Assembly: GCA_944350415.1 (NCBI GenBank)
Contig: CALVOY010000070.1
Span: 1-33,431, forward strand
Direction of reading: 5' to 3'
Source: an uncultured Bacilli bacterium
GTDB taxonomy: Bacteria > Bacillota_I > Bacilli_A > RF39 > UBA660
Length of the DNA: 33,431 nt
The position numbers and the translations under genes are program-made. Below are positions 8,326-15,403 of the stretch, piece after piece; position 1 is the first letter of the stretch, and each line of letters begins with the position of its first letter. A model generated the notes under the pieces. That model was given only the letters and a program-made list of their open reading frames with translations. It made no database searches and had not been told where the DNA came from.

Positions 8326-9868
8326 AATATACTTAGTAACATTATCTCCAAATACTCATAGAACAAGTGAAGAAAATCTTGGAATTTTATATTTGAAATC
8401 TTCTTTAATAAAAGTTGGTTATCAAGTAGAAATTATTGATGGATGGTTAAATGAATATAGTATTGAAGATGTATTTAACAAAATTGTTTATGATGAAGAG
8501 CTATTATTTGTTGGAATTTCTTCTTATATGTCTAATACTAAACCTTCTATTGAGCTTGTTCAATTATTAAAAAAGGCTTATCCTGATATTAAAATAGTAG
8601 GTGGTGGATTTGGTCCTACGTTTTATCCGAATGACCATTTAGATAATGGTTATGATTTTATATGTAAGGGTGAGGGTGAGATTTCTTTAGTTGAACTTGC
8701 AGACTGTTTGAAAAGTGGTAGTAGTTATAAGGAAATAAAAGGAATTAGTTATAAAGATAATGATATTATTATTAATAATCCTTGGCAGAATTTGGTGGAT
8801 GATTTAGATAGTTTACCATTTCCTGCTAGAGATACTATAGATATTGTTTTAAAAAATAAATCAACAGTTAATATGTTAACATCTAGAGGTTGTTCTGGTA
8901 ATTGTGAATTTTGTTCTGTAATTTCTTTTTTTAGATTGAGTGATGGTAGAATTTGGAGAACTCGATCTATTACTAATATTGTTGATGAAATAGAAAATTT
9001 ATATCAACAAGGAGTATCTTATATTAAAATGGTTGATGATAGTTTTGTTGATGGTATTAGGGATGTAAAATGGTGTCATGATTTTGCTAATGAGATTAAT
9101 AAAAGAAACATAAAAGTTAATTTACGTGGTCAAATTAGAGCGGATAAAATTACTGATGAAATATTATTTTATTTAAGAGAAGCTGGTTTTTTTTCATTCG
9201 CTTGTGGAATTGAGAATGGAAGTGAAACGGCTTTAGCTAGAATGAATAAGAAGGCTACTCTAGAAGATAATAGAAGAGCTTTGAAATTATTTAAAAAATA
9301 TCAATATTTAGTTCAAATGGGATTTATTTTATTTGATAGAGAAACTACGCTTGAGGAGTTAGAGGAAAATTATCGCTTTTTAAGAGAATTTGAATATACG
9401 GTTACTAAAGGAATATTTTCAGAAATGTATTCTGCTGAAGGCACTTTTCTTAATTCTAAGTTGAGAAAAAATAATCAATTATCAGAAAGTGATTTTATAC
9501 ACAATAACAATAAATATCAGTTGGTTGTTCCGGAAGTAAAGTTAATATATGATGCACTTAAATTATGGCATAAGAGTCATAGTGAAGTTTATGATATGAC
9601 TATTGATCCGTTAACAGCTCCTAAAGCTTTACCTAGAGAAGAACTACAATTGTTTTATGATTATGCGATGCAATTAAAAAGAAAAGATTTAGAAGTTTTT
9701 AAGGGTATATTAGACTTATCTAGAAAAAATCCAAATGACATAAATGCTTTTGTTTTAGATTCTATTACTAATTCTTCGGATTTTTATGATTCTATAGAAC
9801 AAGGTGTAGCTAAAGTTTATCAAAAGAATGGATTTAATTATAATGCTTCTAGAAATCCGTTTATATAA
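8315..9868 (+). CDS. B12-binding-type radical SAM enzyme
   Basis: The first 150 residues form a Rossmann-like cobalamin-binding-type domain (IYLVTLSPNTHR, LKSSLIKVGYQVEIIDG, FVGISSYMSN, IKIVGGGFGPTFY, FICKGEGE). The radical SAM core follows with TSRGCSGNCEFCS (Cys193, Cys197, Cys200), then FACGIENGSETALARMNK, a stretch typical of this class. The usual DxHxxG B12 ligand motif is not evident, as in many class members. About 120 residues after the barrel show no family I recognise. B12-dependent radical SAM enzymes methylate unreactive carbons or, like OxsB in oxetanocin synthesis, rearrange a nucleotide sugar. It is the last gene of the operon, overlapping the kinase-like gene by 11 nt. Confidence 0.82.
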   Translation: MKNKIYLVTLSPNTHRTSEENLGILYLKSSLIKVGYQVEIIDGWLNEYSIEDVFNKIVYDEELLFVGISSYMSNTKPSIELVQLLKKAYPDIKIVGGGFGPTFYPNDHLDNGYDFICKGEGEISLVELADCLKSGSSYKEIKGISYKDNDIIINNPWQNLVDDLDSLPFPARDTIDIVLKNKSTVNMLTSRGCSGNCEFCSVISFFRLSDGRIWRTRSITNIVDEIENLYQQGVSYIKMVDDSFVDGIRDVKWCHDFANEINKRNIKVNLRGQIRADKITDEILFYLREAGFFSFACGIENGSETALARMNKKATLEDNRRALKLFKKYQYLVQMGFILFDRETTLEELEENYRFLREFEYTVTKGIFSEMYSAEGTFLNSKLRKNNQLSESDFIHNNNKYQLVVPEVKLIYDALKLWHKSHSEVYDMTIDPLTAPKALPREELQLFYDYAMQLKRKDLEVFKGILDLSRKNPNDINAFVLDSITNSSDFYDSIEQGVAKVYQKNGFNYNASRNPFI

Positions 9869-9879
9869 GCTTAATTTAT

Positions 9880-9908
9880 TTGCGGCATTATATAAAAAAT
9901 GATATAAT
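9880..9908 (+). promoter_or_regulatory. Promoter of the pyrophosphatase-like/helD unit
   Basis: TTGCGG at 9880-9885 and TATAAT at 9903-9908 are separated by 17 bp, within the 88-nt gap after the radical SAM operon. No terminator is visible in that gap, so read-through from the operon is also likely. Confidence 0.7.
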
Positions 9909-9956
9909 ATGTTTGAAAAATTAAGAGATATTATTGAATTGAATGGAGGAAGAAAT

Positions 9957-10292
9957 ATGAAAACTGAAAATTATTTAGGGCAATTAGTAAATGTAAAGAT
10001 GGATAGACCGTTAGGAACTAAACATCCAAAACATGGGTTTATTTATTTAGTTAATTATGGTTATATTCCTGGTACAGTAAGTGGAGATGGTGAAGAGTTA
10101 GATGCTTATGTGTTAGGAGAATTCGAACCACTTGATGAATTTGAGGGAAAAGTTATAGCAATTATTCGCCGTACTAATGACAATGATGATAAGTTGGTTG
10201 TAGCAAAAGAAGGTAAGAATTATACTGATGATCAAATTCGTGCGTTAGTAGAATTTCAAGAACAGTTTTTTGAATCTATAATTATTCGCTAA
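9957..10292 (+). CDS. Small inorganic-pyrophosphatase-like protein
   Basis: The 111-residue protein (MKTENYLGQLVNVKMDRPLG...) resembles family I inorganic pyrophosphatases in HPKHGFIYLVNYGYIPGT and in SGDGEELDAYVLG, which corresponds to the metal-binding signature D-G-D-P-L-D; here the third position is Glu rather than Asp. It is shorter than classical enzymes (about 170 residues) but similar short versions occur in Firmicutes. GGAGG lies shortly before the ATG at 9957, whereas the in-frame ATG at 9909 lies at the -10 box and would be too early. It may hydrolyse pyrophosphate or another phosphoanhydride made by the cargo pathway. The second HelD follows after 26 nt. Confidence 0.72.
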   Translation: MKTENYLGQLVNVKMDRPLGTKHPKHGFIYLVNYGYIPGTVSGDGEELDAYVLGEFEPLDEFEGKVIAIIRRTNDNDDKLVVAKEGKNYTDDQIRALVEFQEQFFESIIIR

Positions 10293-10318
10293 TTATAAAT
10301 ATTATTGGGGGTATAAAA

Positions 10319-12496
10319 ATGGGAGAAGAGGAAAAATATTTAGAGTATACTTTAAATTTGATAAGGAAGAGTTTAGAAGAAGAGTTAGAAAATTTTGATG
10401 AATTGGAATTTAAATATCGTAGAGATCCAGATAGATATGGTGTTGCATATAGAATCGCTTGTAATAATTTAAAGATTTTAAATAATGGTATTTTAAAACC
10501 GTATTTTGCTCGAATTGATTTTAAAACAGATGGTTGTGTTGATTCGGAAAAAATTTATATTGGAAAGTATGGTATTTATGATAGTGAATCTAAACCGATT
10601 GTTGTAGACTGGAGAGCACCAATTTCTAGTTTATATTATGATTCTGAGATTGGTATTGCTTCATATGTTTGTCCAGAAGGAGTTATAAGTGGTAGATTGA
10701 CTTTAAAAAGACAATTTGAATTAGAAGATGGAAAGTTATTAAGTTATCACGATGTTGATATTGTAAGTAATGATAATCTTTTACAGAAATATTTGCAATC
10801 TAATAATGATATGAGATTAAAAAATATTGTTTCTACAATTCAGTCTGAACAAAATGTTGCTATTCGTAAACCTTTAAACATTAATACTATTATTCAAGGT
10901 GTTGCTGGTAGTGGTAAGACTACTATAGCTCTTCATAGAATTGCATATTTAGTTTACAACTATAGGGATAAAATAAAAAATAATCAATATATGGTAATAG
11001 GTCCTAATGATGTTTTCTTAAAATATATTGAATCAGTATTACCGGATTTAGATGTCTCAGATGTTAATCAACAGACTTTTGAAAGATTTGCGAAAGAAAT
11101 AATTGATGAAGATATTCAAATTAAAAATTCTTCTAAGAAGCTTAATTTATATTTGACAAACAAAATAAATAATAATATTCCAAAATTTAAAAGTTCTGAT
11201 GAATTTAGAATGATGCTTGATTTGTTCTTAGATGATTATTTTGAAAAAGTTATATCAGATGGGTTAGTTGTAAAGGAATTTGAAGTTGTTGATAAAATAA
11301 CACTTTATCAATTGTACCAAAATGCTTTAAAACAATCACAAAATTTTAGTGAGGCAACTGATAAGTTTGTTGTGTTAGTGAAAAATTATGTTGAGGAACA
11401 CTTTGATGCAATAATTTCTAGATTAAATAAGAAATTATTAAATGAATTTCAAAATGAAAAAGTAGATAAAGATGCTTTTAATAAAAAACGTAAATCCATA
11501 TACGAAGAAATTCAAAGGGGATGCAAACAAATCTCGAGAAAATATATATCTAAGTATAATTTGACTCCAACAAAATTATATAAAATGTTTATAACGAATA
11601 TTAGAGAATATGGTTTGACTGATTATTCTTATATGGAAGAGTTAATAAGTGAGACATTAGGAAGTGTAAAAGAAAAGAGTTTTGATTTTGAAGATTTAGC
11701 CCCACTTATGCATATAAGATATAGATTAGGTATAGATAGAAGTTTTATTAATTATCGTCATGTAGTAATAGATGAAGCACAAGATTTAGGAAAGTTTAAC
11801 TTTTATGTATTAAAAGAATGCCTTCCTAATGCAACTTTTTCAATTTATGGTGATATAGCACAATCTATTTATGATTATAGAAGTATTGATTCTTGGGATG
11901 AAGTAAGAGATGTATTAGGAAATTGTGAATTAATATCTTTCAGAAAGTCATATCGTACAACTGATGAGATTATGACTGTTGCTAATAGTATTGCTGAAAG
12001 TTTAAATCTTGAAACTTCTGAGTTATCTATACGTCATGGTGAAAATGTTACATTTAATCAAGTGGAAAAAGAGAATATTCCAGCTTATATAAAGAATAAA
12101 ATTATTGAGTATAAAGAGAAAGGTTATAAAACTATTGCGGTAATTAGTAAATATCCGATTCAATCAAGTTATATTAATGATGATTTATCTTTTGAGGGTT
12201 TAACGGTTTTAAATATCGATGAAAAAACTGATGTTACTGCTAATAGTAATGGAATTTCAACTATATCTAATTATTTAGCAAAAGGTCTTGAATTTGATGC
12301 TGTAATATTAAATGATGTAAGTGAAGAAATATATAATTCAGATAATCCATCTGATATGAAAATGTTATATGTTGCATTAACAAGGGCTCTTCATGAAATG
12401 GATGTTGTTTATTCTAAAAATATAACACGTCCACTTGCTAAGTTTGTTAATGATAAAAATATTATAGAAAAACCAGTTATTAAAGTAAAAAAATAG
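10319..12496 (+). CDS. HelD-family UvrD-like helicase/ATPase (second copy)
   Basis: This 725-residue paralogue of the protein at 1890 has all HelD landmarks: KPYFARIDF and IYIGKYGIYD, VDWRAPISSLYYD, Walker A GVAGSGKTT (194-202), Walker B DEAQD (485-489), YGDIAQSIYDYR, KSYRTT, AKGLEFDAVI and LYVALTRALHEM. It is closer to the family consensus than the first copy (DEAQD rather than DESQD). GGGGG precedes the ATG. HelD proteins pull RNA polymerase off nucleic acids and, in HelR-type members, protect it from rifampicin. Two diverged copies in one element suggest a specific need for polymerase protection or recycling rather than housekeeping. Confidence 0.86.
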   Translation: MGEEEKYLEYTLNLIRKSLEEELENFDELEFKYRRDPDRYGVAYRIACNNLKILNNGILKPYFARIDFKTDGCVDSEKIYIGKYGIYDSESKPIVVDWRAPISSLYYDSEIGIASYVCPEGVISGRLTLKRQFELEDGKLLSYHDVDIVSNDNLLQKYLQSNNDMRLKNIVSTIQSEQNVAIRKPLNINTIIQGVAGSGKTTIALHRIAYLVYNYRDKIKNNQYMVIGPNDVFLKYIESVLPDLDVSDVNQQTFERFAKEIIDEDIQIKNSSKKLNLYLTNKINNNIPKFKSSDEFRMMLDLFLDDYFEKVISDGLVVKEFEVVDKITLYQLYQNALKQSQNFSEATDKFVVLVKNYVEEHFDAIISRLNKKLLNEFQNEKVDKDAFNKKRKSIYEEIQRGCKQISRKYISKYNLTPTKLYKMFITNIREYGLTDYSYMEELISETLGSVKEKSFDFEDLAPLMHIRYRLGIDRSFINYRHVVIDEAQDLGKFNFYVLKECLPNATFSIYGDIAQSIYDYRSIDSWDEVRDVLGNCELISFRKSYRTTDEIMTVANSIAESLNLETSELSIRHGENVTFNQVEKENIPAYIKNKIIEYKEKGYKTIAVISKYPIQSSYINDDLSFEGLTVLNIDEKTDVTANSNGISTISNYLAKGLEFDAVILNDVSEEIYNSDNPSDMKMLYVALTRALHEMDVVYSKNITRPLAKFVNDKNIIEKPVIKVKK

Positions 12497-12655
12497 AATA
12501 ATTAAATAGTTAGTTTTTTCTTATTAAAAATATCTATATTAGTCAATAATTAAAAAACTAGATATGTATCTATTTTAATAAAACCTTTATCAATAAGTAT
12601 TTACTCGTAATTGAAACGACATTTTTACGGTATTTTAATAGACATTTATTCCATA

Positions 12656-12683
12656 TTGACTATAAGAAATGGCATGATACAAT
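12656..12683 (+). promoter_or_regulatory. Promoter in the non-coding region after the cargo
   Basis: TTGACT at 12656-12661 and TACAAT at 12678-12683 with a 16-bp spacer. A terminator follows only about 30 bp downstream, so most transcripts from here should be very short, or it acts as an attenuated promoter for the recombinase region. Confidence 0.6.
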
Positions 12684-12689
12684 ATGATA

Positions 12690-12746
12690 GAATATGAAAT
12701 AATTTTATAGTTAAGTGCAAGTCTAAAAAAAGATTTGTGCTTTTTT
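12690..12746 (+). ncRNA. Candidate short RNA or attenuated leader
   Basis: If transcription starts about 7 nt after the -10 box and stops at the following U-tailed hairpin, the product is near 57 nt with no reading frame of note. No known RNA family is recognised. Alternatively this is a leader whose terminator must be passed to express the small gene and recombinase downstream. Confidence 0.3.
12715..12746 (+). terminator. Terminator or attenuator
   Basis: GTGCAAGTCT (12715-12724) can pair over 10 positions, including G-U pairs, with AGATTTGTGC (12731-12740) around a short A-rich loop, followed by six T. Confidence 0.7.
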
Positions 12747-12781
12747 CATATTCAAAAATCCTCCTTAATAATAAGAATAAT

Positions 12782-12798
12782 GGCCATAACTTTGTCCA
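12782..12798 (+). repeat. GGCCATAACT-TGTCCA repeat, copy 1
   Basis: GGCCATAACTTTGTCCA here recurs as GGCCATAACTATGTCCA at 13073-13089 (16 of 17 identical, same orientation). A third partial copy, GGCCATAATT, is at 13061-13070. They frame the hairpin-rich stretch upstream of the recombinase and could be protein-binding sites. Confidence 0.6.
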
Positions 12799-12879
12799 AT
12801 ATGTACATTAAAAAGTACCAGAATATGAATTGAAATTTGAAAAAAGTGTAGAAAAAATGTGTTAACATTTGTATAACAC

Positions 12880-13015
12880 CCTTATAAAATAAGGATGATA
12901 AAGTAAACGATTGTATAACATTTTCTTTAAGTGTAAACATCTAGTTTTTTACTAATACCTTATGAAATAAGGATAAACTAGCTACTAGCTAGTTGTATGT
13001 ATACGGGTTTATCCT
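12880..13015 (+). other. Hairpin-rich non-coding segment upstream of the recombinase
   Basis: This part of the 860-bp gap between the second helD and the recombinase holds no convincing gene. It contains two near-identical hairpins, CCTTAT-AAA-ATAAGG (12880-12894) and CCTTAT-GAA-ATAAGG (12958-12972). The second is enclosed by CTAGTTT (12941-12947) and AAACTAG (12975-12981). Overlapping it, AGGATAAAC (12970-12978) pairs with GTTTATCCT (13007-13015), with a CTAGCTA-C-TAGCTAG near-palindrome inside. The alternatives are mutually exclusive foldings. TTGTATAACA also occurs twice (12869 and 12911). Possible roles are recombinase regulation, an oriT-like site or a riboregulator; none is shown. Confidence 0.5.
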
Positions 13016-13060
13016 GCTTTTAATTGATTTGGATAATGTTGAAAAAATGATAATTTCTTT

Positions 13061-13089
13061 GGCCATAATTTAGGCCATAACTATGTCCA
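13061..13089 (+). repeat. GGCCATAA repeats, copies 2 and 3
   Basis: GGCCATAATT (13061-13070) is followed directly by GGCCATAACTATGTCCA (13073-13089), forming a tandem pair with 12-bp periodicity, close to one helical turn. This could place two protein monomers on one DNA face, about 90 bp before the small gene that precedes the recombinase. Confidence 0.5.
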
Positions 13090-13176
13090 TAGATTTTAAT
13101 AATTTTATAAATAAATATTATTACTTTCACATAAATTTAAATGAGTAATCAAAAAAAGAATAAAGGGGGGGATTTG

Positions 13177-13302
13177 ATGAAACAAGAATTAAAGTTTAAT
13201 TTATTTTATGACAATGTTAATGAAGACTTAGAACAGTTATTAGTATCTGCAATTATTAATTATTTAAATAATAAAAAGGAAATGGGCTTACATTTTGGTT
13301 AA
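13177..13302 (+). CDS. Small hypothetical protein (41 aa) before the recombinase
   Basis: An ATG preceded by a very strong ribosome site (AAAGGGGGGG, spacing 6) opens a 41-residue frame that begins MKQELKFNLFYDNVNEDLEQ and ends MGLHFG. It is mostly predicted helical, with an acidic middle and an LLVSAIINYLN segment. No family is recognised. It lies 55 nt upstream of the recombinase in the same direction. Small genes in this position often encode directionality or regulatory factors, but nothing in the sequence proves it here. Confidence 0.55.
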   Translation: MKQELKFNLFYDNVNEDLEQLLVSAIINYLNNKKEMGLHFG

Positions 13303-13357
13303 AGTGCGTTATTATAATTATAATCAATATTATATTTCTAATAAGTGAGGAGGTAAA

Positions 13358-14959
13358 ATGTATAATACATTAAGAAATATAGTAAAAGAATTTTTTGTTG
13401 CAATATATATAAGACTATCTAAAGAAGATGATAATTTAGGTGAAAGTGAAAGTATACAAAATCAAAAAATATTATTAACTAAATATGTTAAAGAACAAGG
13501 TTATATTTTAGTAGATATTTATATTGATGATGGATATACTGGTACTAATTTTAATAGACCTAGTTTCCAAAGAATGTTAAGAGATATTGAAAGCGGTAAA
13601 GTAAATATGGTCATTACTAAAGACTTATCAAGGTTATCAAGAGATTACATTGGTACAGGTGAATATGTGGAAAAATGGTTTCCAGCTCATAATGTTAGAT
13701 ATGTTGCACTTACTGATAATATAGATACATTTTTAGATAATTCAAACAATGATATCGCACCTTTTAAGGCAATACTTAACGATATGTATGCTAAAGATTT
13801 ATCTAAGAAGATTAGAACGGCACTTCATACTATGCAAAGCGAAGGTAAGTGGGTAGGTGGATGTCCGCCTTTTGGATATAAAGCAGATCCTAACGATAAA
13901 AATCATTTAGTCATTGATGAAATTGAAGCACCAATAGTTAGAAGAATATTTGATATGTTCGCTAGTGGGGTTAGGATTAATAAAATAAGGGATATATTTA
14001 ATAATGAAAATGTACCAACATTTTCTACAACTAGAAATAGAAATTTTGTAAGAAATGGCAGTAATGGTAATATTTATGGTTATTGGTGTAATACCACAAT
14101 AAAAAAAATATTACAGAATAGATTATATACAGGAGATATGATACAAAATAGGCGATCTAGACTTAGTTATAAATATCGAAAGATTATTTGTAATCCAAAA
14201 GAAAGTTGGATAGTTGTAGAGAATACTCATGAAGCAATTGTTGATAAAGATACTTTTAATAAAGTCCAAAAATTATTACCTAAACAACATCAAAGAAACG
14301 ATAAAAAGGAATTATTCCTATTAGATGGATTATTAACTTGTGCTGATTGTGGTCATAATATTGGAATACGTGCTAGACGTGCTAATGGTAAGAGTACAAC
14401 AGTTTGTAATTACTATAGAAAGTATAATAAAGATTTTAGATTATGTACTTCACATGGTTTTGATTATGATAAATTAGAAAAAGGTATCGTAAATGAAATC
14501 AAGAAAGTAATATATTTAGTTAATAATGATAAATTAGAGTCAGAGATTCTAAAAAGATATCAAAATAATAATACATTTGATACTTATAGAAAAACTAAAG
14601 AAAAATTAGAATTTGAACTTGAATCTATAAATAATAATTTAGATAATATGTATATTGACAAACTGGAAAATAAAATAACTGAAGAAATGTATGAAAGAGT
14701 GTATGATAAGTTAAAAAATGAAATATCTTTGAAGAAAGATAAACTGAGTGAAATTAATGAATATTTAGATAAATTAAGTAGTTATGAAGATTCATTTAGT
14801 ATTATAAAAAAAGAAGTAGGTGAGTTTAAAAATAAATATCCTACTCGTGATTTAATACTTAAATTAATTAAAAATATTTCCATACATGAAGATGGAAATA
14901 TCGATATTTATTTCAACTTTAAAGAGTTGAATATTATTTATGAAAATCATGATGCCTGA
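13358..14959 (+). CDS. Large serine recombinase (TnpX/integrase type)
   Basis: The 533-residue protein catalyses integration and excision of the element by paired double-strand cuts through a phosphoserine link. The N-terminal resolvase domain has the nucleophile Ser21 in AIYIRLSKED, then IYIDDGYTGTNFNRPSFQRM and TKDLSRLSRDYI with conserved arginines. The recombinase domain follows (GGCPPFGYKADP...TIKKILQNRLYTGD), then a zinc ribbon (CADCGHNIG ... CNYYRK ... CTSHGF) and a long C-terminal coiled coil. This order matches Tn4451 TnpX-like enzymes. GAGGAGG precedes the ATG. The stop codon overlaps the attachment arm at the right end, as usual for an integrase beside its att site. It appears intact, so the element may still move. 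Confidence 0.93.
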   Translation: MYNTLRNIVKEFFVAIYIRLSKEDDNLGESESIQNQKILLTKYVKEQGYILVDIYIDDGYTGTNFNRPSFQRMLRDIESGKVNMVITKDLSRLSRDYIGTGEYVEKWFPAHNVRYVALTDNIDTFLDNSNNDIAPFKAILNDMYAKDLSKKIRTALHTMQSEGKWVGGCPPFGYKADPNDKNHLVIDEIEAPIVRRIFDMFASGVRINKIRDIFNNENVPTFSTTRNRNFVRNGSNGNIYGYWCNTTIKKILQNRLYTGDMIQNRRSRLSYKYRKIICNPKESWIVVENTHEAIVDKDTFNKVQKLLPKQHQRNDKKELFLLDGLLTCADCGHNIGIRARRANGKSTTVCNYYRKYNKDFRLCTSHGFDYDKLEKGIVNEIKKVIYLVNNDKLESEILKRYQNNNTFDTYRKTKEKLEFELESINNNLDNMYIDKLENKITEEMYERVYDKLKNEISLKKDKLSEINEYLDKLSSYEDSFSIIKKEVGEFKNKYPTRDLILKLIKNISIHEDGNIDIYFNFKELNIIYENHDA

Positions 14960-14976
14960 TAACTTCAATCAGAAGG
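14959..14976 (+). other. attR: right recombination junction
   Basis: The element arm ATAACTTCAA (14959-14968), TC and the remaining core AGAAGG (ending 14976) are followed by ZIP coding sequence (AATCGCTACT). With the left arm this reconstructs an attP of two 10-bp inverted arms around the 8 bp TCAGAAGG. Confidence 0.8.
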
Positions 14977-15367
14977 AATCGCTACTTATTTAACTTCTAA
15001 TCATGATTTGAAACTAGGAATTACTTTAGCCATTGCATTGGCTTTGCATAATATTCCAGAGGGTATTAGTGTAGCAATTCCAATTTATTATAGTACAGGA
15101 AGCAAAAAAAGAGCTTTTTTCAATACTCTTATATCTGGAATGAGTGAGTTTTTGGGTGCTTTGTTGGCTTCTATCTTCTTAGTAGGATTCAGTAATGATT
15201 TTTTTATGGGATGCTTATATGCTATGATTGCAGGAATTATGATTCATATTTCAATTTATGAATTGTTACCTTCTAGTTTTAAATATAAAAAGCCAATGCA
15301 AACGATTTTATTTTTTATAATTGGAGTTTTATTTATGTTGTTTAGTAGTTTATTATTGCATTCATAG
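14977..15367 (+). pseudogene. ZIP-family metal transporter, 3' half, separated by the integrative element
   Basis: After the junction the frame continues IATYLTSNHDLKLGITLA, then the second ZIP metal-binding helix ALALHNIPEGISVAIPIYY and the final helices to a TAG stop. In intact ZupT-like proteins the two HNxPEG helices are about 25 residues apart, and the rejoined sequence fits that. No ribosome site precedes the ATG at 15008, so this half is unlikely to be translated on its own. Excision of the element would restore the gene. Confidence 0.85.
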
Positions 15368-15403
15368 AAATTATAGAATGGAATTTTATTGTTTGTTTTA
15401 TTA

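Larger units (their letters stand above)
1608..14976 (+). mobile_element. 13.4-kb serine-recombinase integrative element inserted in a ZIP transporter gene
   Basis: The ends are defined by a 7-bp direct repeat, CAGAAGG, at 1608-1614 and 14970-14976. Removing one copy and everything between restores an uninterrupted ZIP reading frame. The recombinase gene ends right at the right junction, which is typical of integrases of the large serine recombinase family. Cargo is helD-like/lysR, a five-gene radical SAM operon, and a pyrophosphatase-like/helD-like pair. I see no relaxase, type IV secretion, replication or phage structural genes, so it is either mobilised in trans or is a reduced element. 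Confidence 0.88.

Noticed and set aside
12752-12940. 62-codon minus-strand frame with hydrophobic residues
   Set aside because: No ribosome site before its start, and it lies in AT-rich hairpin-bearing DNA where T-rich codons give spurious hydrophobic peptides.
1608-14976. Conjugative or phage character of the element
   Set aside because: No relaxase, coupling protein, secretion, replication, capsid or terminase genes could be found among its reading frames.
15008-15367. Independent gene starting at the ATG at 15008
   Set aside because: No ribosome site, and its sequence continues upstream in frame to the element junction as ZIP coding sequence.
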